A program made the position numbers and the translations under genes. From positions 42,566 through 106,565 of the forward strand of contig NZ_FNOK01000032.1 of NCBI RefSeq assembly GCF_900106995.1: a stretch of 64,000 nucleotides of DNA, in the 5' to 3' direction. The stretch is from Saccharopolyspora shandongensis. GTDB lineage: Bacteria; Actinomycetota; Actinomycetes; Mycobacteriales; Pseudonocardiaceae. The notes beneath the pieces are model-generated. The model was not told the DNA's origin and searched no databases. It saw only the letters and a list, made by a program, of their open reading frames with translations. Below are positions 42,305 to 50,974 of this stretch, piece by piece (the stretch's first letter is position 1; every line of letters begins with the position of its first letter).

Positions 42305-43690
42305 TCAGATCAGGACGAGGAACAGGACCGCGAACAGGGCCAGGTTGGCGACCATGATGGCCCAGCCGTTGAACATCATCATCCGCAGGTTCCGGGAGCG
42401 CGCGAGCCCCATCTGCCCGATCATGTCCGGCCCCGGGAACGGCCCGAACCAGTCGATCTGCGAGGAGCCCAGCAGCACCGCGGCCCACGCGCCGGGCGGA
42501 ATGCCCAGCCCCGCCAGCGCCGGGCCGAACAGCTTCTGCAGCAGCACCACCTGCGCCACCGCCGCACCGGAGACCCCGAGCCAGCCGACGACCAGCACGA
42601 TCATGCAGAACAGCCACGGCCCGACATCGCCCAGCGTCGGCGCGACCAGCCGCTGCATCGCGTCGTAGGCGCCCGAGCGCTCCAGCAGCTCCAGCATCGG
42701 GTTGAGCAGCCAGAACAGCAGGAACAGCCACAGCAGCGGCTGCGCGCCCCGGTACATCGCGTGCAGCGCCGCTGTCGGCGACATGCGGCCGCACAGGGCC
42801 GTGACCGCGGCGGCCGCGGGCATCACGATCAGCACGTAGGTGTAGCTCGCCTGGAACGCGATGCCCAGCGCCACCAGGACCACCATGCTGCCGAGGAAGC
42901 CGATGGTCGCCCGCCTGGCGGTCGCCGGGTCGTGCTCGGACTCCTCGGCGACGTCGTCCGGGTAGGCCTCGCCGCCCTCGGTGCGCCGCTGGATCCAGTG
43001 CGACATGCCCAGCCCGGTCAGCCAGACGGTGGCGGCCATCGGGATCCCGGCGCTGAGCAGGTACTCGCCGTAGCCGATCTGCGCGGTGCCCATGATCGTG
43101 ACCACCGGCGGCGTGAACGGCCCGGTGACCAGGCCCGCGGCGGTGCCCGCGTGGAACATCGCGGCCATCGACGGCGGGGTCAGCCGCATCGCGGCGGCGA
43201 TCGGCAGCACGATCGGCACCAGCAGGGCGCTCGCGCCCGACAGCGTGCCCAGTGCCGCGCCCAGCAGCGTCGCCGACAGCATCACGCCGATCCGGAACCG
43301 CAGGGGGGTGCTGATCCCGATGCCCTGCAACACCATCCGCACCATCGTCGCGGCCGCGCCCGTCTCGGTGACGACCCGGCCGAGACCGCCGCCGAGCAGG
43401 ATGATCATGCCGACCACGGCGATGAACGAGCCCAGCGACTCGCCCATCAGCTTGCCCAGCTCCAGTGGCGCGGTGCCGGTCTCCAGCGCCGCGACGACCA
43501 GCGCGGCGAGGGTGGCGAGCACGACGTCCACGTCGAGCAGGACGAGGATCGCGTACACCACGATCGGCGTCAGGCCCCACAGGGTGCCCGCGCCGCCGGT
43601 GGCGAGGATCGCCGCGCCGGTAACGATCGCGGCGCCGAAAACGCCTGCGGCGGCGCGTGGTTTCCAGGTCGTGCCCTGTTCAGTCGTCAC
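42305..43690 (-). CDS. Anion/gluconate-type permease (GntP/CitMHS-like)
   Basis: A 461-residue permease with about 12 membrane segments. The FIAVVGMIILLGGGLGRVV and the paired GPFTPPVVTIMG and WLGVSGAAVAQVVLLQKLFGP re-entrant-like blocks resemble the GntP/CitMHS-type ion transporters of organic anions. I cannot name the family with certainty. Its GTG start at 43690 overlaps the APC-permease stop by four bases, so they are coupled. Together with the cyclodeaminase and amine oxidase nearby, a small organic or amino acid is likely transported. Confidence 0.75.
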   Translation of the reverse strand: MTTEQGTTWKPRAAAGVFGAAIVTGAAILATGGAGTLWGLTPIVVYAILVLLDVDVVLATLAALVVAALETGTAPLELGKLMGESLGSFIAVVGMIILLGGGLGRVVTETGAAATMVRMVLQGIGISTPLRFRIGVMLSATLLGAALGTLSGASALLVPIVLPIAAAMRLTPPSMAAMFHAGTAAGLVTGPFTPPVVTIMGTAQIGYGEYLLSAGIPMAATVWLTGLGMSHWIQRRTEGGEAYPDDVAEESEHDPATARRATIGFLGSMVVLVALGIAFQASYTYVLIVMPAAAAVTALCGRMSPTAALHAMYRGAQPLLWLFLLFWLLNPMLELLERSGAYDAMQRLVAPTLGDVGPWLFCMIVLVVGWLGVSGAAVAQVVLLQKLFGPALAGLGIPPGAWAAVLLGSSQIDWFGPFPGPDMIGQMGLARSRNLRMMMFNGWAIMVANLALFAVLFLVLI

Positions 43691-45159
43691 TTCTGCTCCT
43701 CGTCCAGCGCGCTCAGGTCGACAGAACCGCCCGGCATCACTCGCCGCGTGTTCCGGTAGCTGTACAGGCCGTAGACGAGCAGGCCGACCACCAGCCAGCC
43801 GGCGAAGCGCAGCCAGGTCTCGCCGGCCAGGAACGACATCAGCCAGGCGGAGAACAGCACGCCGAGGACCGGCACCACCGGCATGCCCGGGCAGCGGAAG
43901 CCGCGGGGCAGGCCGGGCCTGCGGTAGCGCAGCACCACGACCGCGGCGCAGACCAGGACGAACGCGAACAGCACGCCGATGTTGGTCAGCTCGGCGGCCT
44001 CCTGCACCGGCAGCAGCCCGGCCAGCGCCGCGGCGACGATGCCGAGGATCCACGTCGCGCGGTGCGGCACCCGGCGGACCGGGTGCAGTTCACCGAACCA
44101 CTTCGGCATCAGCCCGTCGCGGCTGAGCGCGTACCACAGCCGGGAGGCGCCCATCATGAACGAGAAGCTCACCGTGACGATGCCGAGGATCGCGCCGACC
44201 GCGATCACGGTCGCCACGCCCGACATGCCGACGCTGGCGAACGCGCTGGAGAAACCGCTGTCCGGGTTGACCTCGTGGTAGGGCACCATGCCGGTGAGCA
44301 CGATGCAGGCGCCGACGTAGAGCACCATCGAGATGGCCAGCGACCAGACCATCGCCTTCGGCATCAGCTTGCGGGCCTCCACGGATTCCTCGGCGGCGGT
44401 GGACAGCGCGTCGTAGCCGAACACCGCGAAGAACACCGTGGCCGCCCCGGTGACCGCGCCGCCCCAGCCGAAGGGCGCGAACGGCGTCAGGTTCCCGAAG
44501 TCCACTTGGGACAGTCCGACGACCACGACGAGCAGCACCACGGCGATCTTCACGACGGTGAGCACCACGTCGACCTTCGCCGAGGTCTTCGTGCCGCGGT
44601 TGAGCAGCCAGGCCACGCCGAGGCAGATCAGCATCGCGATCAGGTCCACCCGGTGCCCCTCGCCGGTGCCGGGCGCGCCGAGCATCCAGGCGGGCAGGTC
44701 GACGCCGATGGCGTCCAGCAGGAACCCGGCGTAGCCGGACATGCCGATGGAGACGGTCGCGACGATCGCGGTGTACTCCAGCAGCAGGTCCCAGCCGATG
44801 ATCCAGCCGACGACCTCGCCGAGCACGGCGGCGGCGTAGGTGTAGGACGACCCGGCGCGCGGCACCATCCCGGCGAACTCGGCGTAGGCGAAGGCGGCGC
44901 ACAGCGAAGCGGCGCCGGCGATGAGGAACGACACCAGCACGGCGGGACCGGCGACGTCGCGGGCGACGGCCCCGGCGAGGCTGAAGATCCCGGCACCGAT
45001 GATGGCGCCCACGCCGATCATGGTCAGCTGCGGCAACCCGAGCACGCGGAGCATCCGCCGGTCGCCCTGCTCCTCGGGTTTCGGCACGGTGCGGCGGAAG
45101 ATCCCGTTCGGCCCGGTCCCGAACAGCGACCCGCCGGTCGCGGCTGTCTCATCTCGCAC
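43687..45159 (-). CDS. APC-superfamily amino-acid permease
   Basis: A 490-residue, about 12-segment amino-acid transporter. The first helix TMIGVGAIIGAGIFSLAGAVA holds the G-A-G-I-F substrate-binding break. It continues SYTYAAAVLGEVVGWIIGWDLLLEY and FFAVFGYDALSTAAEES. It is close in layout to the cationic-amino-acid group, like the permease at 10.7 kb. The GTG at 45159 follows GGGGAGG seven bases upstream. It ends overlapping the second permease, so two transport genes are co-translated; such a tandem is unusual. Confidence 0.88.
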   Translation of the reverse strand: MRDETAATGGSLFGTGPNGIFRRTVPKPEEQGDRRMLRVLGLPQLTMIGVGAIIGAGIFSLAGAVARDVAGPAVLVSFLIAGAASLCAAFAYAEFAGMVPRAGSSYTYAAAVLGEVVGWIIGWDLLLEYTAIVATVSIGMSGYAGFLLDAIGVDLPAWMLGAPGTGEGHRVDLIAMLICLGVAWLLNRGTKTSAKVDVVLTVVKIAVVLLVVVVGLSQVDFGNLTPFAPFGWGGAVTGAATVFFAVFGYDALSTAAEESVEARKLMPKAMVWSLAISMVLYVGACIVLTGMVPYHEVNPDSGFSSAFASVGMSGVATVIAVGAILGIVTVSFSFMMGASRLWYALSRDGLMPKWFGELHPVRRVPHRATWILGIVAAALAGLLPVQEAAELTNIGVLFAFVLVCAAVVVLRYRRPGLPRGFRCPGMPVVPVLGVLFSAWLMSFLAGETWLRFAGWLVVGLLVYGLYSYRNTRRVMPGGSVDLSALDEEQK

Positions 45160-45314
45160 CGAGTACCTCCCCGCTGGCAACGCCGGTTGGCGATCACGCG
45201 ATGCGGGGATGTTCGTCGATGGGGATCATCCGGGAAAGACGGCGAAGCACGCGGATGCCTTCCCCTGACCCCAAGCAACCCTTCGCCTTTTCCCGCGACG
45301 AGCCGGGATTCGCG

Positions 45315-46262
45315 TCAGAGGGAGCCGAGGACGGCGTGGGCCGCGGCGGCGTCCTGGACTCCCAGACCGACGCTGTTGTAGAAGACCACCTCCTCCGCGC
45401 TGGCGCGCCCGGGGGCTTCGCCCAGCAGCACCGCGCCGAGCGCTCGCAGCTGCGCGCGCTCGATGTCGCCGCGCTCCAAGGCGCGCACGATCGGTCCCGC
45501 GTGCGTCGCGGCCGTGCCGACTTCGTCGACCACGACCGCTCCGGCGCGCCGGATCAGCTCCGCGTCCACCTCGCACCGGTGGTGCTCGAAGCTGCCGACG
45601 CTGATCACCGTCGCTCCCGCCGCGACCGCGGCGGTCGGGACGACGGGTTCCGCGCTGAGGGTGCAGGCCGCGATCAGCGGCGCTTCGCGGACCGCTTCCC
45701 CGGCGCTCGCCACGGCTCGCACCGCGATGCCCAGCTCGGCCGCCAGTTCCGCGGCCGCGGCCTCACGGCGCGCCGCGTCGCGGCTGTAGATCCGGATCTC
45801 GCGCAGCTCGCGCACGCGCGCGATCGCGCGGGCGTGCGCCCTCGCCTGCACTCCGGAACCGAGGATCGCGAGCTCGTCGGCGTCGGGCACCGCGAGCGCG
45901 TCGGCGGCGATGGCGCTGCCCGCGGCCGTGCGGATCTCGGTGAGCGCGGTGGCCTGCATGGTGGCCACCGGTCGGCCGGTGGCCGCGTCCAGGACCAGCA
46001 CCGTCGCCGAGATCGCGGGCAGGCCCCGGCCGGCGTTGCCGGGGTGGACCGCGACCAGCTTGCTGACGGCTCCGTGCCTCGGCGACAGGCGGCTGAGGTA
46101 GCACAGCGTCGTGTCGTCGCCCGTTCGGATGGCGACCTTCTCGGCGAGTTGCGCCTCGCCGCGACCGAGCGATTCGAACGCCAGCCGCTGCGAGGCGATG
46201 GCGGTGTCCAGGTCCAGCGCCGCGGCCACGTCGGCGTCGCTCCACACGTCCATGCGCGGCAC
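45315..46262 (-). CDS. Ornithine cyclodeaminase/mu-crystallin family protein
   Basis: A 315-residue OCD-family protein. It has the substrate-Lys segment LSRLSPRHGAVSKLVAVHP, ATALTEIRTAAGSAIAADAL, the Rossmann loop LGSGVQARAHARAIARV near residue 138, and DEVGTAATHAGPIVRALERGDI. Members deaminate ornithine to proline or reduce ketimines and 1-pyrroline carboxylates. The context of an amino-acid permease and amine oxidase suggests a role in amino-acid catabolism; ornithine itself is only one option. GTG start at 46262 with GGAGG upstream. Divergent from the aldehyde dehydrogenase. Confidence 0.82.
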   Translation of the reverse strand: MPRMDVWSDADVAAALDLDTAIASQRLAFESLGRGEAQLAEKVAIRTGDDTTLCYLSRLSPRHGAVSKLVAVHPGNAGRGLPAISATVLVLDAATGRPVATMQATALTEIRTAAGSAIAADALAVPDADELAILGSGVQARAHARAIARVRELREIRIYSRDAARREAAAAELAAELGIAVRAVASAGEAVREAPLIAACTLSAEPVVPTAAVAAGATVISVGSFEHHRCEVDAELIRRAGAVVVDEVGTAATHAGPIVRALERGDIERAQLRALGAVLLGEAPGRASAEEVVFYNSVGLGVQDAAAAHAVLGSL

Positions 46263-46344
46263 GCTGCCACACCTCCGGCCGCGGCGGTAGAGATCGACAT
46301 CCCGGGCGCGCGGAGATCATCGAGAGCAGAAGCTGAGCTGTCGC

Positions 46345-46372
46345 TCAGAAGGAAAAGAAATCACTCTTCTGA
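46345..46372. promoter_or_regulatory. Operator candidate in the OCD/aldehyde dehydrogenase gap
   Basis: TCAGAAG (46345-46351) and CTTCTGA (46366-46372) form a perfect 7-base inverted repeat with a 14-base spacer in the 211-base divergent gap. A regulator for both directions could bind here. Confidence 0.45.
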
Positions 46373-46473
46373 TTCTCCGCGAATACGCCTCCGGGGATTT
46401 ACGGTGATCCCGGCGGCGCACGTGTCCCGCGGCACACCTGCGCACGAGAACCCCAACGAGCTGGAAGAGGTGC

Positions 46474-48057
46474 ATGTCGGTGCAGTCGACGTTGAGCTCC
46501 GTGATCGGTCCGGACGCCCCCGCCCGGGTCGACGGCGGAGGCGAGTACCTCTCGCGCAACCCGGCGAACCTGGATGACGTCGTCGCCGAGGTCGCCCTCG
46601 GCGGGCCCGAGACGCTGCTGGCCGCGACCGAGCAGGCGCAGCGCGCGCAGCGCGAGTGGGCGCAGGTGCCCGCGCCGGTGCGCGGGCGGGTGGTGGCCGG
46701 GCTGGGCCGGCTGGTCGAGGCGAACAAGGAGTCGCTGGCGCGGCTGGTGACCCGGGAGATCGGCAAGCCCTACGCCGAGGCGCTCGGCGAGGTGCAGGAG
46801 ATCATCGACACCTGCGACTTCTTCCTCGGTGAGGGCCGCAGGCTCTACGGGCAGACCGTGCCCTCGGAGATGCCGGACAAGCAGCTGTTCACCTTCCGCG
46901 TGCCGGTGGGCGTCGCGGTGGTGATCACCGCGGGCAACTTCCCGGTCGCGGTGCCGTCCTGGTACATGGTGCCCGCGCTGCTGTGCGGCAACGCCGTGGT
47001 GTGGAAGCCCGCCGAGTACGCCGCGGGCGCGGCCCGGGCGCTGGCCGAGCTGGCCTGGCGCGCCGGGGTGCCCAAGGGCGTGCTCAACCTCGTCTACACC
47101 GACGGCGAGGCGACCTTCAAGGGCCTGGAGTCCGCGCTGGCGGCGGGCACCGTCAACAAGGTCGGCTTCACCGGTTCCAGCGAGGTCGGCGCGCGGGTCG
47201 GCGAGCTGTGCGGCCGCTATCTGCAGAGCCCGTGCCTGGAGCTCGGCGGCAAGAACCCGATGATCGTCACCCCGGACGCCGAGCTCGACCTGGCCGTGGA
47301 GGGCGCGTTGTTCTCCGGCTGGGGCACCGCCGGGCAGCGCTGCACCTCGCTGGGCAACCTGATCGTGCACCGCGACGTGCACGACGAGTTCGTCGGGCGG
47401 CTGGACGCGGCGCTGCGCGCGGCCAGCATCGGCGACCCGGCGGGCGACGTGCTCTACGGCCCGCTGCTGGACCAGAAGTTCGCCGACAACTTCGAATCCA
47501 TCCTGGGCAACATCGCCGAGCACCACACCGTGCTCGGTTCGGAATCGGTCGGCCGGATCACCGATTCGGCGCCGCGCAAGGGATTCCAGGGCGATCCGTC
47601 GACCGGGCTGTACTACCACCCGGTGCTGCTCGACGGGCTGCGGCCGGACGACCACGTGTTCCGCAACGAGACCTTCGGCCCGATCGTCGGCGTCACCACC
47701 TACGACACCCTGGACGAGGCCATCGAGCTGGGCAACGCCCCGGGCTACGGGCTGTCCGCGGCGATCTACACCACCGACCCGGCCACCGCGTTCCGGTTCC
47801 GGCAGGGCATCGGCGCGGGCATGGTCAGCGTGAACAACTCGACCTCCGGCGCGGAGGCGCACCTGCCCTTCGGCGGCAACGGCAAGTCCGGCAACGGCAG
47901 CCGCCAGTCCGGCGTCTGGGTGCTCGACCAGTTCACCCGCTGGCAGTCGTTGAACTGGGACTTCTCCGGCAAGCTGCAGAAGGCTCAGATGGACGTCGAC
48001 ACCGTCGAGCCGGAGCTGGACTTCCGGCTGCCACCGGAACTCGGCGGTGCGCGGTGA
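46474..48057 (+). CDS. Aldehyde dehydrogenase, aminoadipate-semialdehyde-like
   Basis: A 527-residue NAD(P)-dependent aldehyde dehydrogenase. The catalytic Cys290 is in GQRCTSLGN and the general base Glu256 in ELGGKNPMIV. The nucleotide loop is VGFTGSSEVGARV, the Rossmann-proximal WKPAEYA is present, and the C-terminus has the FGGNGKSGNGSRQ. The length and VSVNNSTSGAEAHLPFGG block resemble the ALDH7-like/aminoadipate-semialdehyde group. Its stop overlaps the amine-oxidase ATG (TGATG). The pair would turn an amino compound into an aldehyde and then an acid; lysine or polyamine breakdown is one reading. Confidence 0.87.
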   Translation: MSVQSTLSSVIGPDAPARVDGGGEYLSRNPANLDDVVAEVALGGPETLLAATEQAQRAQREWAQVPAPVRGRVVAGLGRLVEANKESLARLVTREIGKPYAEALGEVQEIIDTCDFFLGEGRRLYGQTVPSEMPDKQLFTFRVPVGVAVVITAGNFPVAVPSWYMVPALLCGNAVVWKPAEYAAGAARALAELAWRAGVPKGVLNLVYTDGEATFKGLESALAAGTVNKVGFTGSSEVGARVGELCGRYLQSPCLELGGKNPMIVTPDAELDLAVEGALFSGWGTAGQRCTSLGNLIVHRDVHDEFVGRLDAALRAASIGDPAGDVLYGPLLDQKFADNFESILGNIAEHHTVLGSESVGRITDSAPRKGFQGDPSTGLYYHPVLLDGLRPDDHVFRNETFGPIVGVTTYDTLDEAIELGNAPGYGLSAAIYTTDPATAFRFRQGIGAGMVSVNNSTSGAEAHLPFGGNGKSGNGSRQSGVWVLDQFTRWQSLNWDFSGKLQKAQMDVDTVEPELDFRLPPELGGAR

Positions 48058-49202
48058 TGCTGCCGCACCGGGCAGAAGTCGTCGTGATCGGCGGCGGGGT
48101 GGTGGGCGTCAGCACCGCCTTCCACCTCGCCGAGGCCGGCGTGGACGTGCTGCTGCTGGAGCGCGACGAGCTCGGCGCGGGTAGCACCAGCAAGGCCGCC
48201 GGCGGCGTGCGGGCGCAGTTCTCCGACCCGGTCAACATCGAGCTCGGACAGCGCAGCCTGCGGGCGTTCGAGGACTTCGCGCGGCGGCCCGGCGGCGAGA
48301 TCGACCTCAAGCAGCACGGTTACCTGTTCCTGCTGTCCGATCACGCGGACGTCGCGGCCTTCGAGCGCGGCGTGCGGCTGCAGAACGAGTTCGGCGTGCC
48401 CAGCCGGATGCTGACCGTCCGGGAGGCCTGCGAGCTCTCGCCGTACGTCGTGCCGGACGGGCTGCGCGCGGCGGCCTTCTCCCCCACCGACGGGCACTGC
48501 ACGCCCGAGGCGGTCGTGCAGGGGTACGCGCAGGGCGCCCGGCACCACGGCGCACTGTTGCGGCGGAACTGCCCGGTGACCGGCATCGAGGTCACCCGCG
48601 GCGAGATAACCGCGGTGCACACCGACTTCGGCCCCGTCGAAACGTCCACAGTGGTCTGCGCGGCGGGCGCCTGGTCGGCGGCCGTCGGCGAGTTCGCCGG
48701 CGTCGAGCTGCCTGTTCGCCCGCTGCGCCGGCAGATCCTGGTCACCGAGCCGGTGCCGGGCCTGCCGCGTCGGCTGCCGTTCACCATCGACTTCGGCACC
48801 AGCTTCTACTTCCACGACGAGGGCCCGGGCCTGCTCATCGGCATGTCCGACCCCGACGAGGAGTACGGCTTCCGGCTCAACACCGACGACCGCTGGCTCG
48901 GGCGGCTCGCCGACGCGGTGGCGCGGCGCGCGCCGCGGCTGGCCGACATCGGCGTGGCGCACGGCTGGGCCGGGCTCTACGAGATGACGCCCGACCACAA
49001 CGCGCTGATCGGCGAGGCGGCGGGACCGAGCCGCTTCCTGTACGCCACCGGCTTCTCCGGCCACGGCTTCCTGCAGGGGCCGGCGATCGGCGAGGTGATG
49101 CGCGACCTCGTGCTCGGCCGTCGACCGGTCGTCGACGTCTCCGGCCTCGACGCCCGCCGCTTCGCCGGGGCCAAGGTCCGCCCCGAGCACAACTGCGTCT
49201 GA
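48057..49202 (+). CDS. FAD-dependent amino-acid/amine oxidase (DAO family)
   Basis: A 381-residue FAD oxidoreductase of the DAO/glycine oxidase-sarcosine oxidase group. FAD-binding VVVIGGGVVGVSTAFHLAEAGVDVLLLER is at residues 8-37 (given in part), followed by STSKAAGGVRAQFSD, CAAGAWSAAVGEF, RPLRRQILVTEPVPGL and the C-terminal GLYEMTPDHNALIGEA with ATGFSGHGFLQGP. It oxidises a secondary amine or amino acid such as sarcosine, glycine or proline-like substrate. The ATG overlaps the preceding stop. A structured repeat element begins 22 bases after its end. Confidence 0.88.
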   Translation: MLPHRAEVVVIGGGVVGVSTAFHLAEAGVDVLLLERDELGAGSTSKAAGGVRAQFSDPVNIELGQRSLRAFEDFARRPGGEIDLKQHGYLFLLSDHADVAAFERGVRLQNEFGVPSRMLTVREACELSPYVVPDGLRAAAFSPTDGHCTPEAVVQGYAQGARHHGALLRRNCPVTGIEVTRGEITAVHTDFGPVETSTVVCAAGAWSAAVGEFAGVELPVRPLRRQILVTEPVPGLPRRLPFTIDFGTSFYFHDEGPGLLIGMSDPDEEYGFRLNTDDRWLGRLADAVARRAPRLADIGVAHGWAGLYEMTPDHNALIGEAAGPSRFLYATGFSGHGFLQGPAIGEVMRDLVLGRRPVVDVSGLDARRFAGAKVRPEHNCV

Positions 49203-49224
49203 AAGGCTGTTTTGGACTCTTTCT

Positions 49225-49384
49225 GCGTAGCGGTGCGGGTAGCGGAACCTCAGGCGCCGTCTCGGTCCGGGATCCCCGACTCATGTATGTCCAATACACA
49301 GCGCTAGGGCTGTCCTCCCGAGACGACGCCTGAGAACCCGCGGCGGTGCCGGTTATGAGGGTGGGCTAAGCGGCTTCGCCGCTT
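49225..49384 (+). repeat. Structured 160-nt element, copy A
   Basis: Shared blocks with copy B include GCGGTGCGGG, GCGGAACCTCAG, ATGTATGTCC, ATACAC and CTGAGAACCCGCGGCGGTGC, then GGTGGGCTA. Internal pairing: CTCAGGCG with CGCCTGAG, TGTAT with ATACA, and a terminal AAGCGGC-TTC-GCCGCTT hairpin. It lies between the amine oxidase and the dehydrogenase. It is identical in layout to copy B at 50.7-50.9 kb, which is inverted. Confidence 0.85.
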
Positions 49385-49450
49385 CAAAAACGAGAACTGA
49401 ATTCCCCGATGCGGGCTGCGCGCGGCGCAGCCGACGAAGGAGCGCGAACC

Positions 49451-50608
49451 GTGCGTGATCTGTTGCAGGAGATCGACGAGTGGGGCCCGGAGAAGGTCGT
49501 GTGCGTCTCCGACGCGCGGACCGGCATGCGCGGCGTGCTGGTCATCGACAACACCGCCCGCGGCACCGGCAAGGGCGGCACCCGAATGAGCCCGACCGTC
49601 ACCGTCGGCGAGGTCGCCCGGCTGGCCCGCGTGATGACCTGGAAGTGGGCCGCGGTCGACCTGTTCCACGGCGGCGCGAAGGCCGGCATCTTCGCCGACC
49701 CGGACTCGCCGGACAAGGAGCGGATCGTGCGGGCCTTCGCGCGGCGGCTGGCCGATCAGATCCCGGCCAGCTACGTCGCCGGGCTGGACATGGGGATGAC
49801 CGAGCACGACGCGGCGATCATCCAGGACGAGCTCGGCGATCGCGGCGCGGCCGTCGGGGTGCCCGAATCGCTGGGCGGCGTGCCCTACGACCAGCTGGGC
49901 GTGACCGGCCACGGCGTCGCCGAGGCCGTGGACGCGGCGCTGGCCCGGCAGGGCCGCAGCGTGGCCGGCGCGCGGGTGGCGGTGCAGGGCTTCGGCGCCG
50001 TCGGGGCGGCTGCGGCGAAGCGGCTGCACGAGCTCGGCGCGCAGCTGGTGGCGCTGTCCACGATCGACGGGTCGGTGCACGACCCGGACGGGCTCGATGT
50101 GCCGCGGTGGCTGGACGCCCGCGCCGAGTTCGGCGACGCGTGCGTGGCCAAGGCCTCGGCGCAGCAGCGGATTCCGCGCGGCGAGGAACTGCTGGTCGAC
50201 TGCGACGTGCTGATCCCGGCCGCCGGGCAGGACGTCATCGACGAAGCCGTCGCCGCCGGCATCAGGGCCGGGCTGGTCGTGGAGGGCGCGAACCTGCCGA
50301 CCACGCCGGAGGCCCGCCGGCTGCTGGCCACCCGCGAGGTCACCGTGGTGCCGGACTTCATCGCCAACGCCGGCGGCGCCATCGCGGCCGGCTTCGCGAT
50401 GGACGCGCGGTATTCCGCGTTCCGGCCGGAGCCGACCGCGATCCTGCGGGCGGTCGCGGAGCGGACCCGCAACAACACCGTGCTGGTGCTGGACACCGCG
50501 CAGGCCGACGGCGTGCTGCCGCACCAGGCGGCGCTGGACCTGGCGAAGCAGCGGGTGCGGACGGCGATGCAGCTGCGCGGCCGGTTGCCCAGCATCGCGA
50601 CCGCGTGA
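49451..50608 (+). CDS. Glu/Leu/Phe/Val-type amino-acid dehydrogenase
   Basis: A 385-residue dehydrogenase. The catalytic segment is RVMTWKWAAVDLFHGGAKAGIFADP with the Lys in GGAKAG, then AGLDMGMTEHD and the NAD loop VQGFGAVGAAAAKRLHEL. DFIANAGGAIAAGF and the C-terminal helix complete the fold. It deaminates an L-amino acid to a 2-oxo acid. Start is a GTG at 49451, eight bases after AAGGAG. It is flanked on both sides by inverted copies of a structured 160-nt repeat, and is the second member of this family in the window. It may be an ordinary step in the local amino-acid catabolic cluster or cargo of the repeats. Confidence 0.85.
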   Translation: MRDLLQEIDEWGPEKVVCVSDARTGMRGVLVIDNTARGTGKGGTRMSPTVTVGEVARLARVMTWKWAAVDLFHGGAKAGIFADPDSPDKERIVRAFARRLADQIPASYVAGLDMGMTEHDAAIIQDELGDRGAAVGVPESLGGVPYDQLGVTGHGVAEAVDAALARQGRSVAGARVAVQGFGAVGAAAAKRLHELGAQLVALSTIDGSVHDPDGLDVPRWLDARAEFGDACVAKASAQQRIPRGEELLVDCDVLIPAAGQDVIDEAVAAGIRAGLVVEGANLPTTPEARRLLATREVTVVPDFIANAGGAIAAGFAMDARYSAFRPEPTAILRAVAERTRNNTVLVLDTAQADGVLPHQAALDLAKQRVRTAMQLRGRLPSIATA

Positions 50609-50724
50609 GAACTGCCGCGAACTCCGCGATTCCCGTTGAAATCGGAGGTTCGATTGAGCGATTTTCATCTTGGCTGGTGACCGCAGCCGCGACAGCCAAC
50701 GGACCGTATCCCGGAAGCAGTCGC

Positions 50725-50885
50725 ATGCGCCGCAGGCGCATAGCCCACCTACGCAGCTTGCACCGCCGCGGGTTCTCAGCGTTCGCCTGGCGAGGACGGC
50801 CCAACCGCCGTGTATCGGACATACATCAGGTTGGGCACCCACAGTCCAGGCGGGCGCTGAGGTTCCGCCCCCCGCACCGCCACGC
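50725..50885 (-). repeat. Structured 160-nt element, copy B (inverted)
   Basis: Reads on the minus strand with the same block order as copy A, length 161 versus 160. Stem bases change together: CTCAGCG pairs with CGCTGAG, GCCTGG with CCAGGC, and the terminal hairpin becomes ATGCGCC-TGC-GGCGCAT. The inner GCCCAACC/GGTTGGGC stem is clear in B only. Lies between the dehydrogenase end and the LysR gene. Confidence 0.85.
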
Positions 50886-50974
50886 AAAACGAGGATGGAA
50901 AACGCTCATTGCAACGGGAATCGCGGGCCGACGCCGGGTGCGCGGTCTGGAAGACGAGAGCTGAGGGGGCAGGC

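Noticed and set aside
41472..43580. Single long protein joining the beta-lactamase-like gene to a permease shadow
   Set aside because: The upstream part is antisense-frame reading of the permease; the GTG at 42263 with GGGAGG sets the start.
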